Source: an uncultured Myxococcales bacterium (lineage in GTDB: Bacteria > Myxococcota_A > UBA9042). From it: a stretch of 57,729 nucleotides of DNA. The stretch's first letter is position 1; each line of letters starts with the position of its first letter. This document shows positions 1 through 7,662 of the stretch, piece after piece. Where the stretch lies: NCBI GenBank assembly GCA_903955385.1, contig CAJBNH010000104.1, positions 1-57,729 on the forward strand. The letters are read 5' to 3'. The notes under the pieces are model-generated. The model worked only from the letters and a program-made list of their open reading frames with translations, had not been told where the DNA came from and did no database searches. Made by a program: the position numbers and the translations under genes.

Positions 1-1
1 C

Positions 2-247
2 GCTGCCGCCCCCAACACCGGGCGACATGGCGACCACGACCAAGAGATCGGCTGCACCGGCTGCCACCCCGCGGCCAGCAGCAGTTCGCACATGAACGGT
101 ACACGCGACGTGTTGGCGGTGATCTCGGGCGGCACCGGCGGTGGCTCGATCACCACCAAGCCGCCCGGTACCACCACCCAGTGCACGACGCGTTGGGCAT
201 GCGCGGGAACGTGTCACGGCGACAACCACAACAACGTCTGCTGGTAG
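2..247 (+). CDS. C-terminal fragment of a secreted protein with CxxCH heme-type motifs
   Basis: Only the last 81 codons are inside the window; the start lies upstream. The frame reads through a CTGCHP motif, a canonical CxxCH heme c attachment site, then HMNGTRDV, a Gly/Thr-rich linker, and near the end CAGTCHG (a CxxxCH spacing) before a TAG stop. A CxxCHP followed by H-x-N-G-x-x-D-V and a second Cys...CHG resembles the CxxxxCH/CXXCH domain described from Geobacter (TIGR01904), so a periplasmic or surface multiheme-like protein is likely. Whether the second motif binds heme is uncertain because its spacing is unusual. The family call is from motif memory, not a search. Confidence 0.55.
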   Translation, partial: AAAPNTGRHGDHDQEIGCTGCHPAASSSSHMNGTRDVLAVISGGTGGGSITTKPPGTTTQCTTRWACAGTCHGDNHNNVCW

Positions 248-307
248 GCGGATGGCGGTCCCCTCCCGGCGACACCCTCTGCGCCGTCCAGGAGGGGGCG
301 CTGACCG

Positions 308-1951
308 CTATCGCCGCTTGGGCCCCGCGGCCGCAACCTCAGGCGGGCAGCCGTCGGCGAACTTCTTGAAGTTGTCGATGAAGCGCGAACCGAGCTCGAA
401 GTAGCGATCCCAATAGGCCTTCTGGTCGGGCCACGAGCTCTCGGGGTTCAGCACGCCCTGCGGCACACCCTCACACTCCGTCGGCACCTCGAACCCAAAG
501 ACCGGGTCCTTGCGGTACGCGACCTGGTCCAGCTTGCCGTCGAGCGCCGCATTCAACAGTGCGCGCGTGTGGCGGATGCTGATGCGCTTGCCCACGCGGT
601 ACGGGCCGCCCACCCAGCCGGTGTTGACCAGCCAGCAGCGCACGCCATAGCGGTCGATCTTGCGCTTGAGCAGATCGGCGTAAAAGCCCGGATGGTGCAC
701 CATGAAGGGACCGCCGAAGCACGTCGAGAACGTGATCGTGGGCTCCTTGTTCATGTCCATCTCGGTGCCGCTGACCTTGGCCGTGTAGCCCGAGATGAAG
801 TGGTACAGCGCCTGCTCGGTCGACAGCCGCGCGATGGGGGGCATCACGCCCGACGCGTCGCACGTCAGCATCACGATGTCGCGCGGGTGGCCGGCCCGCT
901 TGGACGGCACGGAATTGCCGATGAAGTCCATGGGGTAGGACGCGCGCGTGTTCTCGGTGTGGCGGTCGTCGTCCAGATCCAACACGCGCGAAACCGGGTC
1001 GTAGACGACGTTTTCGAGGATCGTCCCGAACCGGTGGGTGCAGGCGTAGATCTCAGGCTCGGCCGTCTCGGACAGACTGATGACCTTGGCGTAGCAGCCG
1101 TTCTCGTGGTTGAAGACGCCCGCGTCGCTCCACCCGTGCTCGTCGTCGCCGATCAGGTTGCGGTTCGGGTCGGCCGACAGCGTCGTCTTTCCCGTGCCGG
1201 ACAACCCGAAGAAGATGGCCACCGCGCCGTCGCGCCCGACGTTGGCCGAGCAGTGCATCGACATCACGCCCTTCAGCGGCAGGATGTAGTTCATCACCGT
1301 GAACATCGACTTCTTGATCTCGCCGGCATAGCCCGTGCCGCCGATGATGGCGATCTTCTGGTCGAAGCTGAGCACGATGAAGGTCTTGGTCGCGGTCGAG
1401 TCGATCTCGGGCATGCCCTGGAACGACGGCGCACAGATCAGCGTGAATTCCGGCACAAAGCGCGCCGACTCGTCGGGGTTCTCGACCGGCAGGAACATGT
1501 TGCGCGCAAACAGGCTGTGCCACGCGTACTCGGTGATGACGCGGACGGCGATCCGATGCTCCGGGTCGGCGCCCACGTAGCAGTCCTGCACGAACACGTC
1601 GTGGCCCTGCAGGAAGCCTTGCAAGCGGGCGTACAGGACGCCGAATTTCTCGGGCGTATACGGGCGGTTGTACTGGCCCCACCAGACGTGATCCTCAGAG
1701 CCGGGCTCTTTGACCACGAACTTGTCGTTGGCCGCGCGGGCGGTGTGCTTGCCGGTCGAGCAGACGAACGGTCCGCCCTGGGCGATGCGCCCCTCCTTGC
1801 GGAACAGCGCCTCCTCGTACAGCGCGGGCGTGTTGAGATTCCAGTACACGCCGCCCAGGTTCTGCAACCCGTGATTCTCGAGTCCGAAAGAGCTCTTGAC
1901 CGCCTTGGACTCGGGCGTGGCGGGCGTCTTGATGTCGAGCAAGTTGATCAT
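308..1951 (-). CDS. pckA: Phosphoenolpyruvate carboxykinase (ATP)
   Basis: Catalyses oxaloacetate + ATP to phosphoenolpyruvate + CO2 + ADP, the first committed step of gluconeogenesis, in the cytosol. The 547-residue length fits the ATP-dependent family (about 530-540). The P-loop GLSGTGKTTLS lies at about residues 249-259, followed by the GDDEHGW metal/nucleotide motif. The substrate-side segment GGTGYAGEIKKSMF is at about 204-217. The start is preceded by TGAGGAAGG, in which the stop codon of the upstream aminotransferase overlaps the ribosome binding site. The two genes are therefore an operon with a 13-base gap. This pairing puts amino-group removal to oxaloacetate next to its conversion to PEP. 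Identity is very secure. Confidence 0.97.
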   Translation of the reverse strand: MINLLDIKTPATPESKAVKSSFGLENHGLQNLGGVYWNLNTPALYEEALFRKEGRIAQGGPFVCSTGKHTARAANDKFVVKEPGSEDHVWWGQYNRPYTPEKFGVLYARLQGFLQGHDVFVQDCYVGADPEHRIAVRVITEYAWHSLFARNMFLPVENPDESARFVPEFTLICAPSFQGMPEIDSTATKTFIVLSFDQKIAIIGGTGYAGEIKKSMFTVMNYILPLKGVMSMHCSANVGRDGAVAIFFGLSGTGKTTLSADPNRNLIGDDEHGWSDAGVFNHENGCYAKVISLSETAEPEIYACTHRFGTILENVVYDPVSRVLDLDDDRHTENTRASYPMDFIGNSVPSKRAGHPRDIVMLTCDASGVMPPIARLSTEQALYHFISGYTAKVSGTEMDMNKEPTITFSTCFGGPFMVHHPGFYADLLKRKIDRYGVRCWLVNTGWVGGPYRVGKRISIRHTRALLNAALDGKLDQVAYRKDPVFGFEVPTECEGVPQGVLNPESSWPDQKAYWDRYFELGSRFIDNFKKFADGCPPEVAAAGPKRR

Positions 1952-1964
1952 GGTGCCACCTTCC

Positions 1965-3182
1965 TCAAGTCCAATCGCGGACGAGCCTGCGGTCGCCGAC
2001 GTAGATTTCCCTCGGAGCCTTGGGGTCGAGCGCCCACTTGATACGCTCCAAGCCCTCGGTGATGTCCTTCAGCGACCCGCAGTACGACAACCGCAGGTGC
2101 CCCTCGAAGCCGAATTCCTTGCCCGGCACCGTGACGACCAGCGCCTTCTCGAGCAGGAACTGCGACAGGGCCTCGGAACTCTTGTTGTAGTACGAGAAGT
2201 CCGGCAGGCAGTAGAAGGTGCCGCAGGGCTTCTCGAGGTACACGTTGTCGAACGACGCCAGCTCTTGGACCATGATGTTGCGGGCGTTCTGCAGGGTCGC
2301 GTTCAGGCTGTCGACCACGCCCTGCATCCCCAGCAGCGCACCGACCGCCGCCGACTGCAGCAGCGCAGACGGGCACGACACGGTCTGCCCCTGCACGTTG
2401 GTCATGGTGCGGATGACGGTCTTGGACGCGATGGCCCAGCCGATGCGGAAGCCGGTCATGCCGTAGAGCTTCGACAGGCCGTTGATCACGACCAGCCGTG
2501 AATTCTCGAACGGTTCCTTGACGTAGGCGTACGCCGGCGTCGGCTTGCGGCCGTCGAACACGAGCTTGTGGTAGATGTCGTCCATCACGAGCCACAGCTT
2601 CTTGCGCTCGCACAGCTCGACGATGCCCTGCACGAAGTCGTCGCTGTAGACGGCACCGCTCGGGTTGTTCGGGCTGTTGAGGATGATCATCTTGGTATAG
2701 GAGTTGACCGCCGCCTCGATGTCCTGCAGGCGCGGCTGGAAGCGACCGTCCTCGGACTTCACGGTCACCGGCACCGCGTAGACCATCTTCACCATCTCGG
2801 GATAGCTGACCCAATAGGGCGCCGGGATGATGACTTCGTCTTGCGGGTTCAGCACCGTCAGGAACAGCGAGTACAACGCCGCCTTGGCGCCGGGGGCGAC
2901 CATGACGTTCTCGGGTCCGACGACCTTGCCGTAGTTCTCTTCCGTGTAGCGGAGGATCGCCTTCTTCAGCGCAGGGATGCCGTCGGTCGGCGTGTACTTC
3001 ACCTCTGCGGTACTGAGCTTGGCCGAGGCCGCCAGAATCGCGTCGATGGGGGTCTTGATCTTGGGTTCGCCGCTGCCCAAGTGAATCACGGCCTCGCCGC
3101 GTTCCTTCAGCAGGTTGGCTTTTTCGTTCAGTTTGAGGGTCGGCGACTCGCCGATGGCCCTGGCCAGGACACTGATGCTCAT
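1965..3182 (-). CDS. PLP-dependent class I/II aminotransferase, aspartate aminotransferase-like
   Basis: Fold-type I aminotransferase of 405 residues, probably interconverting aspartate and oxaloacetate in the cytosol. Visible family marks are YTPTDGIPALKKAI near 64-76, the NSPNNPSG motif at about 169-176, DDIYHKL at about 201-207 and the PLP lysine K238 in GLSKLYGMTGFRIGW. The chosen ATG has GGAG eight bases upstream. A longer in-frame reading adds about 52 Pro/Ala-rich residues with no conserved sequence and is rejected. The gene is immediately followed by pckA, which uses oxaloacetate, supporting an aspartate aminotransferase role. Other small amino donors cannot be excluded from sequence alone. 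Confidence 0.9.
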   Translation of the reverse strand: MSISVLARAIGESPTLKLNEKANLLKERGEAVIHLGSGEPKIKTPIDAILAASAKLSTAEVKYTPTDGIPALKKAILRYTEENYGKVVGPENVMVAPGAKAALYSLFLTVLNPQDEVIIPAPYWVSYPEMVKMVYAVPVTVKSEDGRFQPRLQDIEAAVNSYTKMIILNSPNNPSGAVYSDDFVQGIVELCERKKLWLVMDDIYHKLVFDGRKPTPAYAYVKEPFENSRLVVINGLSKLYGMTGFRIGWAIASKTVIRTMTNVQGQTVSCPSALLQSAAVGALLGMQGVVDSLNATLQNARNIMVQELASFDNVYLEKPCGTFYCLPDFSYYNKSSEALSQFLLEKALVVTVPGKEFGFEGHLRLSYCGSLKDITEGLERIKWALDPKAPREIYVGDRRLVRDWT

Positions 3183-3558
3183 CTTGGACTCCGTTGCAGC
3201 CGCCCGGGGCGCCGGAGGATGTCTGGGAATCGGGGGGGAGACACACGGCCCGGCTACGCACCGAACCGCGACGACTGTTGCCACAGGCCAGCGCGAGTGG
3301 CAAGCGGGGGCCGGAATGATGCAGCGAAAGGCCGCCACCCCCGCGCCTGCCTTGGGTTTTCACCTTGACGTCGTCAGCCTGGGAGCGTACTCTCTCGCCC
3401 CTTCCGCCAGCCCCAACCGGGGCGATGCGTGGAAGGTATCAGAAAGTTGGTGGATCGATGCTGCGCCCCTCGGGGTCCCAGCCGCGTTTGGAGCGGCCGC
3501 AGTTGAACGATCCGGACTCCACCAAGGGCGCGCCTGGACGCGCTGCAGGAGCAAGCAA
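3183..3558. other. Divergent intergenic region between the aminotransferase and rplC
   Basis: 376 bases lie between the divergently transcribed aminotransferase-pckA pair and rplC. No coding frame with family sequence is visible in either direction. The region contains a sigma-70-like element described separately. No clear riboswitch or strong hairpin was recognised. Confidence 0.5.
3365..3393 (+). promoter_or_regulatory. Putative sigma-70 promoter for rplC
   Basis: TTGACG (5 of 6 to consensus) is followed by exactly 17 bases and TACTCT (3 of 6). This would give a 5' leader of roughly 160 bases before rplC, long enough for a regulatory RNA structure, though none was recognised. Prediction by eye only. 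Confidence 0.4.
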
Positions 3559-4224
3559 ATGGCAAAGGGTCTCTTCGGTCGCAAGCTGGGCATGACGCAG
3601 GTGTTCGATCTCAACGGCAATCGTCTGGGCGTCACGGTCCTGGAAGTCGGTCCCTGCCCCATCGTCCGCATCAAGTCCGCTGCCGGCCCGGACGGCTACA
3701 ACGCCATCCTGATCGCGTACGGCAAGGCCAAGCAGAGCCGGGTCACCAAGCCCAAGGCTGGTCTGTTCAAGAAGGCCGGTCTCGTGCCTCTGGCGCACCT
3801 GCGCGAGATGCGCGTGGAAGCCGATGACGTCGCGTCGGTCGAGGTTGGCATGGTGTTGGACGCGTCGGTCTTTTCGGCCGGACAGATCGTCGACGTCGTG
3901 GGCACCACCAAGGGCCGCGGCTTCACGGGCGTGATCAAGCGTCACAACTTCCACCAGCCCAAGGCTTCGCACGGTACGCACGAAGTGTTCCGTCACGGCG
4001 GCTCGCTGGGTAGCAACACGACGCCCGGTCGCGTGGTCTTGGGTCGCAAGATGGCCGGCCAGTACGGCAACGAGCGCGTGACCATCCAGAACCTGACGAT
4101 CGCCAGCGTCGAGGCCGATCGCAATCTCGTCGTCATTCGCGGCAGCGTGCCGGGTGCCAACGGCTCGATCGTGTGGATTCAGGAGTCGGCCAAGGTCAAG
4201 CCGGCTGCCGGTCCCGCCAATTAG
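3559..4224 (+). CDS. rplC: 50S ribosomal protein L3
   Basis: L3 binds 23S rRNA near the peptidyl transferase centre and nucleates 50S assembly. The 221-residue product has the family hallmarks: GLFGRKLGMTQVF at the N-terminus, the central GTTKGRGFTGVIKRHNF, then SHGTHEV and TPGRVVLGRKMAGQYGN, ending in a short Pro/Ala-rich tail. The ATG has AGGAG (3547-3551) seven bases upstream. An upstream in-frame extension of about 148 codons has no L3 sequence and is rejected. Unusually, neither rpsJ precedes nor rplD follows it, so the gene sits outside the usual S10 cluster. Family assignment is secure; whether it is the only copy is unknown. Confidence 0.95.
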   Translation: MAKGLFGRKLGMTQVFDLNGNRLGVTVLEVGPCPIVRIKSAAGPDGYNAILIAYGKAKQSRVTKPKAGLFKKAGLVPLAHLREMRVEADDVASVEVGMVLDASVFSAGQIVDVVGTTKGRGFTGVIKRHNFHQPKASHGTHEVFRHGGSLGSNTTPGRVVLGRKMAGQYGNERVTIQNLTIASVEADRNLVVIRGSVPGANGSIVWIQESAKVKPAAGPAN

Positions 4225-4226
4225 TC

Positions 4227-4252
4227 CTGCGGAACGGGTGCTTTTCCCGCAG
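4227..4252 (+). terminator. Weak hairpin with internal T-run after rplC
   Basis: CTGCGG pairs with CCGCAG three bases beyond the rplC stop; the loop contains CTTTT, and an alternative CGGG/CCCG stem is possible inside it. There is no trailing U-tract, so this is a weak terminator or attenuator candidate separating rplC from the next gene. Confidence 0.3.
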
Positions 4253-4266
4253 CGCAGGCCCCTGCC

Positions 4267-4695
4267 ATGAACCAGATGTTTCGCCGCCGCGAAGGCACCG
4301 GAGCCATGTACGCCGACAACCGGCGGCGGGCTCCGCGGTCCCTTGTGCGGCACAAGCGGCGATCAGGCATGTTCCGGGGGTCCAACCGCGATCGTCCCTG
4401 GGCGCAGGAAAGCGATGATCCGGAACCTCTGGATCACGTCGACCTCGCACAGCTGATCGTCGCGGCCCGTCAGGTGGCGTCGACCCTGCTGGGGCTGCTG
4501 GAAGACGTCGGCGGCTACATGCAGAAGTGCCGACGCACGCGACAAACCATGGCGCCTGAGGTCATGGCCGACATGGGAGACCTGTTGGATTGGTATCTGG
4601 TGCTGTACACGATCGGCATGGTCGACCGGCAGGGCAGGTGGCTCGCGGGTGATCTGCTGGGTCGAGAGGTGTTTCCCCCGTCGACTGGACGCTGA
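4267..4695 (+). CDS. Hypothetical protein of 142 residues
   Basis: I do not recognise this protein. It begins with a basic Arg-rich segment (about residues 1-45). The rest is mostly helical in appearance, with an amphipathic stretch around DLAQLIVAARQVASTLLGLL (about 59-78) and a second around MADMGDLLDWYLVLYTIGMV. There is no signal peptide. The start is unsure: no good ribosome binding site precedes the first ATG, and a second in-frame ATG at 4306 has AAGG ten bases upstream. It sits 42 bases after rplC on the same strand and could be co-transcribed. It is supported mainly by its uninterrupted frame in the gap and plausible composition. Confidence 0.45.
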   Translation: MNQMFRRREGTGAMYADNRRRAPRSLVRHKRRSGMFRGSNRDRPWAQESDDPEPLDHVDLAQLIVAARQVASTLLGLLEDVGGYMQKCRRTRQTMAPEVMADMGDLLDWYLVLYTIGMVDRQGRWLAGDLLGREVFPPSTGR

Positions 4696-4766
4696 GTCCC
4701 GAGGCGATCACTACCCGGCGGAAGCAACGGAACCCGGCGGCAGCAACTGAAGTGGGGTGAGGTCCG

Positions 4767-5867
4767 ATGCGCGTCACCTTCCCGGCCGTTCTGGATGCCT
4801 TTGCCTGCTCCGATCAGCGGTGCGCCTGCCGGAACAGCCTGCGGGCGGCGGCTGCGGTCAGCGCCGCGACCACTGACAAGTTCCCTTTCCGGGATGCAGA
4901 GTTGGCCATGATCGCCGGCGCTGATCCGGCGCGCGCGGCGGACAAGGCCTCGGCGGTGCAGGCTGCCGACCTTGGCGACCGCTTTGGCGACTATCCGGTC
5001 GTGGCCATTGCGACGCCGGACGGGGTCGAGCTTTCGTTCGCCAGCTTGTGTCCAACGGTGCAGGCGCTATTTGCCCGCAACGTCGAGCCGATCGCCTTGG
5101 CCCGCGCCGAGGGGGGCTGGCGCGTGGGGCTGCGCGTCTTTCACCACGCCGACAAGCTGAGAGAGGTGCGCCTGTCGCCTCGCCGGACGCTGCCGTGGGC
5201 TGAATTCGCGGCCTTTCGCGAGTCGGTGCTGGACCTGGTTGCCGAGCCGACCTTGCCGCTGCTGGCGCGACTGGCGCGGGTGGCCGGTCTGGTCGACCTG
5301 CTTGTGTCTGAGCGCTCGGCGCCCGGACTCGTGCCGCCGCTGACGGCACGCGGGTTCCTTGCGTTCCGCGGTTTCGTCGAGTCGCGCGTGGCCTCAGCCG
5401 AACCCGAGTCGCTGGCGGAGTTTGCCGCACGGACCCATGCGTTTTGGGGCCCGAACGTCGGCCTGCAGTCGTCGGAAGTGCCGGGTCTGCTGGACGCGCT
5501 TGGCGCGGATTGGCGAGGTCAGCTGCGGACTTGGGTGGTGCCGGTGGAGCGTCGACTGGGGCCGGTGCTGGAGGCGTGGCTGGGAGCCCGCCTGTTCGCG
5601 ACGCCGCTGGACCGCGACCTGTCGATTGCGCGCGGTTACAGCGAGCTGTTCGAGGGCTTTGCCGTTGCGCTGCGGTTCGCCGCTGCTCTGGGCGAGGTAC
5701 GCCAAGCCCCCGTCGATGAAAACGGAATCGCTGCGGCGCTTGCGCTGGGCGAGCATTTGGTGGCCAGTGAGGGAGCGCCGTTGCCGGCCTTCGAGCTGCC
5801 CCGTGACCTGCACGACAAGGGTCCGCGAATGGCCGACTTGGACATGACGCTGGAGAGCATCTGCTGA
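4767..5867 (+). CDS. Hypothetical protein with N-terminal cysteine cluster
   Basis: Unrecognised 366-residue soluble protein. Near the N-terminus there is a C-x4-C-x-C cluster (C14, C19, C21) in the sequence FACSDQRCACR, which could bind a metal. The remainder is Ala/Leu-rich and largely helical with no further cysteines until the last residue, which is itself Cys. No signal peptide or membrane segment is seen. GGGGTGAGG directly upstream gives a good ribosome binding site for the ATG. It ends 41 bases before hemC on the same strand, so it may lead the heme operon. A metal-cluster or lysine-methylase-like role (FliB-type proteins also have N-terminal Cys) was considered, but there is too little to claim it. 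Confidence 0.7.
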   Translation: MRVTFPAVLDAFACSDQRCACRNSLRAAAAVSAATTDKFPFRDAELAMIAGADPARAADKASAVQAADLGDRFGDYPVVAIATPDGVELSFASLCPTVQALFARNVEPIALARAEGGWRVGLRVFHHADKLREVRLSPRRTLPWAEFAAFRESVLDLVAEPTLPLLARLARVAGLVDLLVSERSAPGLVPPLTARGFLAFRGFVESRVASAEPESLAEFAARTHAFWGPNVGLQSSEVPGLLDALGADWRGQLRTWVVPVERRLGPVLEAWLGARLFATPLDRDLSIARGYSELFEGFAVALRFAAALGEVRQAPVDENGIAAALALGEHLVASEGAPLPAFELPRDLHDKGPRMADLDMTLESIC

Positions 5868-5908
5868 GGCCCGCGACCCATCGGAAGAAACGCAAGGAAG
5901 GCAAGCAC

Positions 5909-6868
5909 ATGACCGTTATCGGAACCCGCGGCAGCGAACTCGCCCTGTGGCAGACCCACTACATTCAGGGGCGTCTGGGCGGGGAGGCGGCTGGCATCAC
6001 GACCGAGATCATCAAGACTTCGGGCGACCGGCTGCTGGACATTCCGCTGCAGAATCAGCTCGACAAGGGCTTCTTCACCAAGGAATTGGAGGTCGCGCTG
6101 GCCGACCGCCGCGTCGATGTGGCCGTGCACTCGCTGAAGGACCTGCCGACGCAGATGCCGCCGGGTCTGGTGCTTGCGGCCGTGCCGGAGCGCGCGGACG
6201 TGGGCGACGTGCTGTTCGTGCACCGCGACCGCGTGGACCTGTCGCGTCGGCTGCCGGTGGTGGCCGGGGCGCGAGTGGGGACGGCCTCGATGCGACGCAG
6301 CGCACTGCTGCAGCACGTGGACCCGGAGGCCAAGCCCGAGTTTCTGCGCGGCAACGTCCCGACGCGGCTGAACAAAGCCAAGACGGGCGAGCTGGACGCG
6401 GTGTTGCTGGCGCGCGCGGGCGTGTCCCGGCTGGGGCTGGACTGGGGCGATCTGGTGGTGTTCGATCTGGACCCGCAATGGTGGCTGCCGGCGGCGGCGC
6501 AGGGAGCCCTGGGCATCCAGGCCCGCGCCGACGATCCCGAGCGCCTGCGGCTGCTTGCGACCGTCCACCACGCGCCGTCGGCGCACGCGGTCGCGCTTGA
6601 GCGTGGGCTGCTGCGGCGGCTGGAGGGCGGGTGCCACTCGGCGTTCGGCGCGCTGGGCCGGGTGGATGCCTCGGGCGTCGCCACGCTGCGTGCGGGTCTG
6701 ACCGACGCGGCGGGTGCCTGGCACGCGATCGAGGTCGTGGGCGACCCGGAACAGTTGATCGAGCGGGCCTACGAGGCCTTGCAGACCGTGCTCGCCGGCA
6801 AGTCGCACCCCGCCCGGCTGGACACCTCGGAGGCGCAATGGGCCACGCCCGCCCGACCGTGGTCCTGA
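5909..6868 (+). CDS. hemC: Hydroxymethylbilane synthase (porphobilinogen deaminase)
   Basis: Joins four porphobilinogen units into hydroxymethylbilane, using a covalently bound dipyrromethane cofactor. The 319-residue product opens with the typical IGTRGSELALWQ. It has the catalytic segment VAVHSLKDLPT (Asp78 is the expected catalytic residue), the substrate-binding arginines in GTASMRR (130-131) and the cofactor cysteine C242 in LEGGCHSAF. AAGGAAGG lies upstream of the ATG. Its 3' end overlaps the start of hemD by 31 bases, indicating translational coupling. It heads a run of five tightly spaced genes (hemC, hemD, hemL, histidine kinase, response regulator). Very secure. Confidence 0.97.
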   Translation: MTVIGTRGSELALWQTHYIQGRLGGEAAGITTEIIKTSGDRLLDIPLQNQLDKGFFTKELEVALADRRVDVAVHSLKDLPTQMPPGLVLAAVPERADVGDVLFVHRDRVDLSRRLPVVAGARVGTASMRRSALLQHVDPEAKPEFLRGNVPTRLNKAKTGELDAVLLARAGVSRLGLDWGDLVVFDLDPQWWLPAAAQGALGIQARADDPERLRLLATVHHAPSAHAVALERGLLRRLEGGCHSAFGALGRVDASGVATLRAGLTDAAGAWHAIEVVGDPEQLIERAYEALQTVLAGKSHPARLDTSEAQWATPARPWS

Positions 6869-7662
6869 CCCGGTCCAGCGATGACAACGCCCCTTTGCGC
6901 GAGCGCCTGGAAGCACTCGGCATTGCCGTGATCGAGCTGTCCACGGCCGCTTTGGTCGATCTGCCGCCGCAACCCGACGCAGCAACGTGCCTTGCGCAGT
7001 GTGCCCAGGCGCAGGTCGTCGCCTTCACCTCACGTCACGGCGTCGATGCCTGGTGCCGCCAGCTGGGCGCCCAGTCGCTGCAGGACGCCGTGCAGCGCGG
7101 AGCCTCGGTCGCCGCCGTCGGCAAGGGGACCGCAAGTGCCTTGGAGCGTTGGGGAATTGCCGTCGGCATTCAGGCCAAGGATCCCACGACCGGCGCGCAG
7201 CTGGCCCAGAGCATCGGCGACCACGTGATGCGCCTGCCGACTCACCGGTCGAGTGCGGACAAGCCCGCGCGCACCTTGGCCGTGCAGGGGCGTCAGGCCC
7301 GCCCAGAGCTGGTGCAAGGCCTGCGCGACCGTGGCCTGCCCGTCGACACCGCCGTCGTGTACGAGAATGCGCCGCCCGCGCCGCCCACACCTGAGCTGGT
7401 CGTGGCGTGTGCGCAGGCGGACGCCGTGTATCTGGCGGCGCCGTCGGCCGCCGACCGGGTGCTTGCGTGGGTGCCGCAACTGCGCGAAGTTCCACTTGTC
7501 GTCATCGGTCCAACGACCGCCACCGAGCTTCTGGAGCGCCACGGCCTGACTGCGGCCGCGGTGGCGGCTTCAGCGACCGTCGACGCCGCCGTGCAGGCGC
7601 TGCAGCAGGTGCTCGCGAACCGCACGCCCTTCCTCGATCCTTTCGACCGGAGTCCCGCATGA
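6838..7662 (+). CDS. hemD: Uroporphyrinogen-III synthase
   Basis: Cyclises hydroxymethylbilane to uroporphyrinogen III with inversion of ring D. The 274-residue reading from the ATG inside the hemC end begins RPTVVLTRSSDDNAPLRERL, the expected start of the first HemD lobe. It continues through AFTSRHGVDAW, a second-lobe VVYEN segment (typical of the family: V.VY....) and YLAAPSAADRV, and ends in VIGPTTATELLERHGL. HemD is poorly conserved, but order and motifs agree. Its stop overlaps the hemL start as ATGA, so synthesis of the three heme enzymes is probably coupled. Confidence 0.92.
   Translation: MGHARPTVVLTRSSDDNAPLRERLEALGIAVIELSTAALVDLPPQPDAATCLAQCAQAQVVAFTSRHGVDAWCRQLGAQSLQDAVQRGASVAAVGKGTASALERWGIAVGIQAKDPTTGAQLAQSIGDHVMRLPTHRSSADKPARTLAVQGRQARPELVQGLRDRGLPVDTAVVYENAPPAPPTPELVVACAQADAVYLAAPSAADRVLAWVPQLREVPLVVIGPTTATELLERHGLTAAAVAASATVDAAVQALQQVLANRTPFLDPFDRSPA

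Noticed and set aside
569-2041. Plus-strand frame of 490 codons opposite pckA
   Set aside because: Its translation is His/Arg/Val-rich and has no family sequence, while the minus strand encodes a complete PEP carboxykinase with its P-loop.
3115-3558. 148-codon N-terminal extension of ribosomal protein L3
   Set aside because: No L3 sequence in the extension, and the internal ATG at 3559 has AGGAG at good spacing and begins the universal L3 start.
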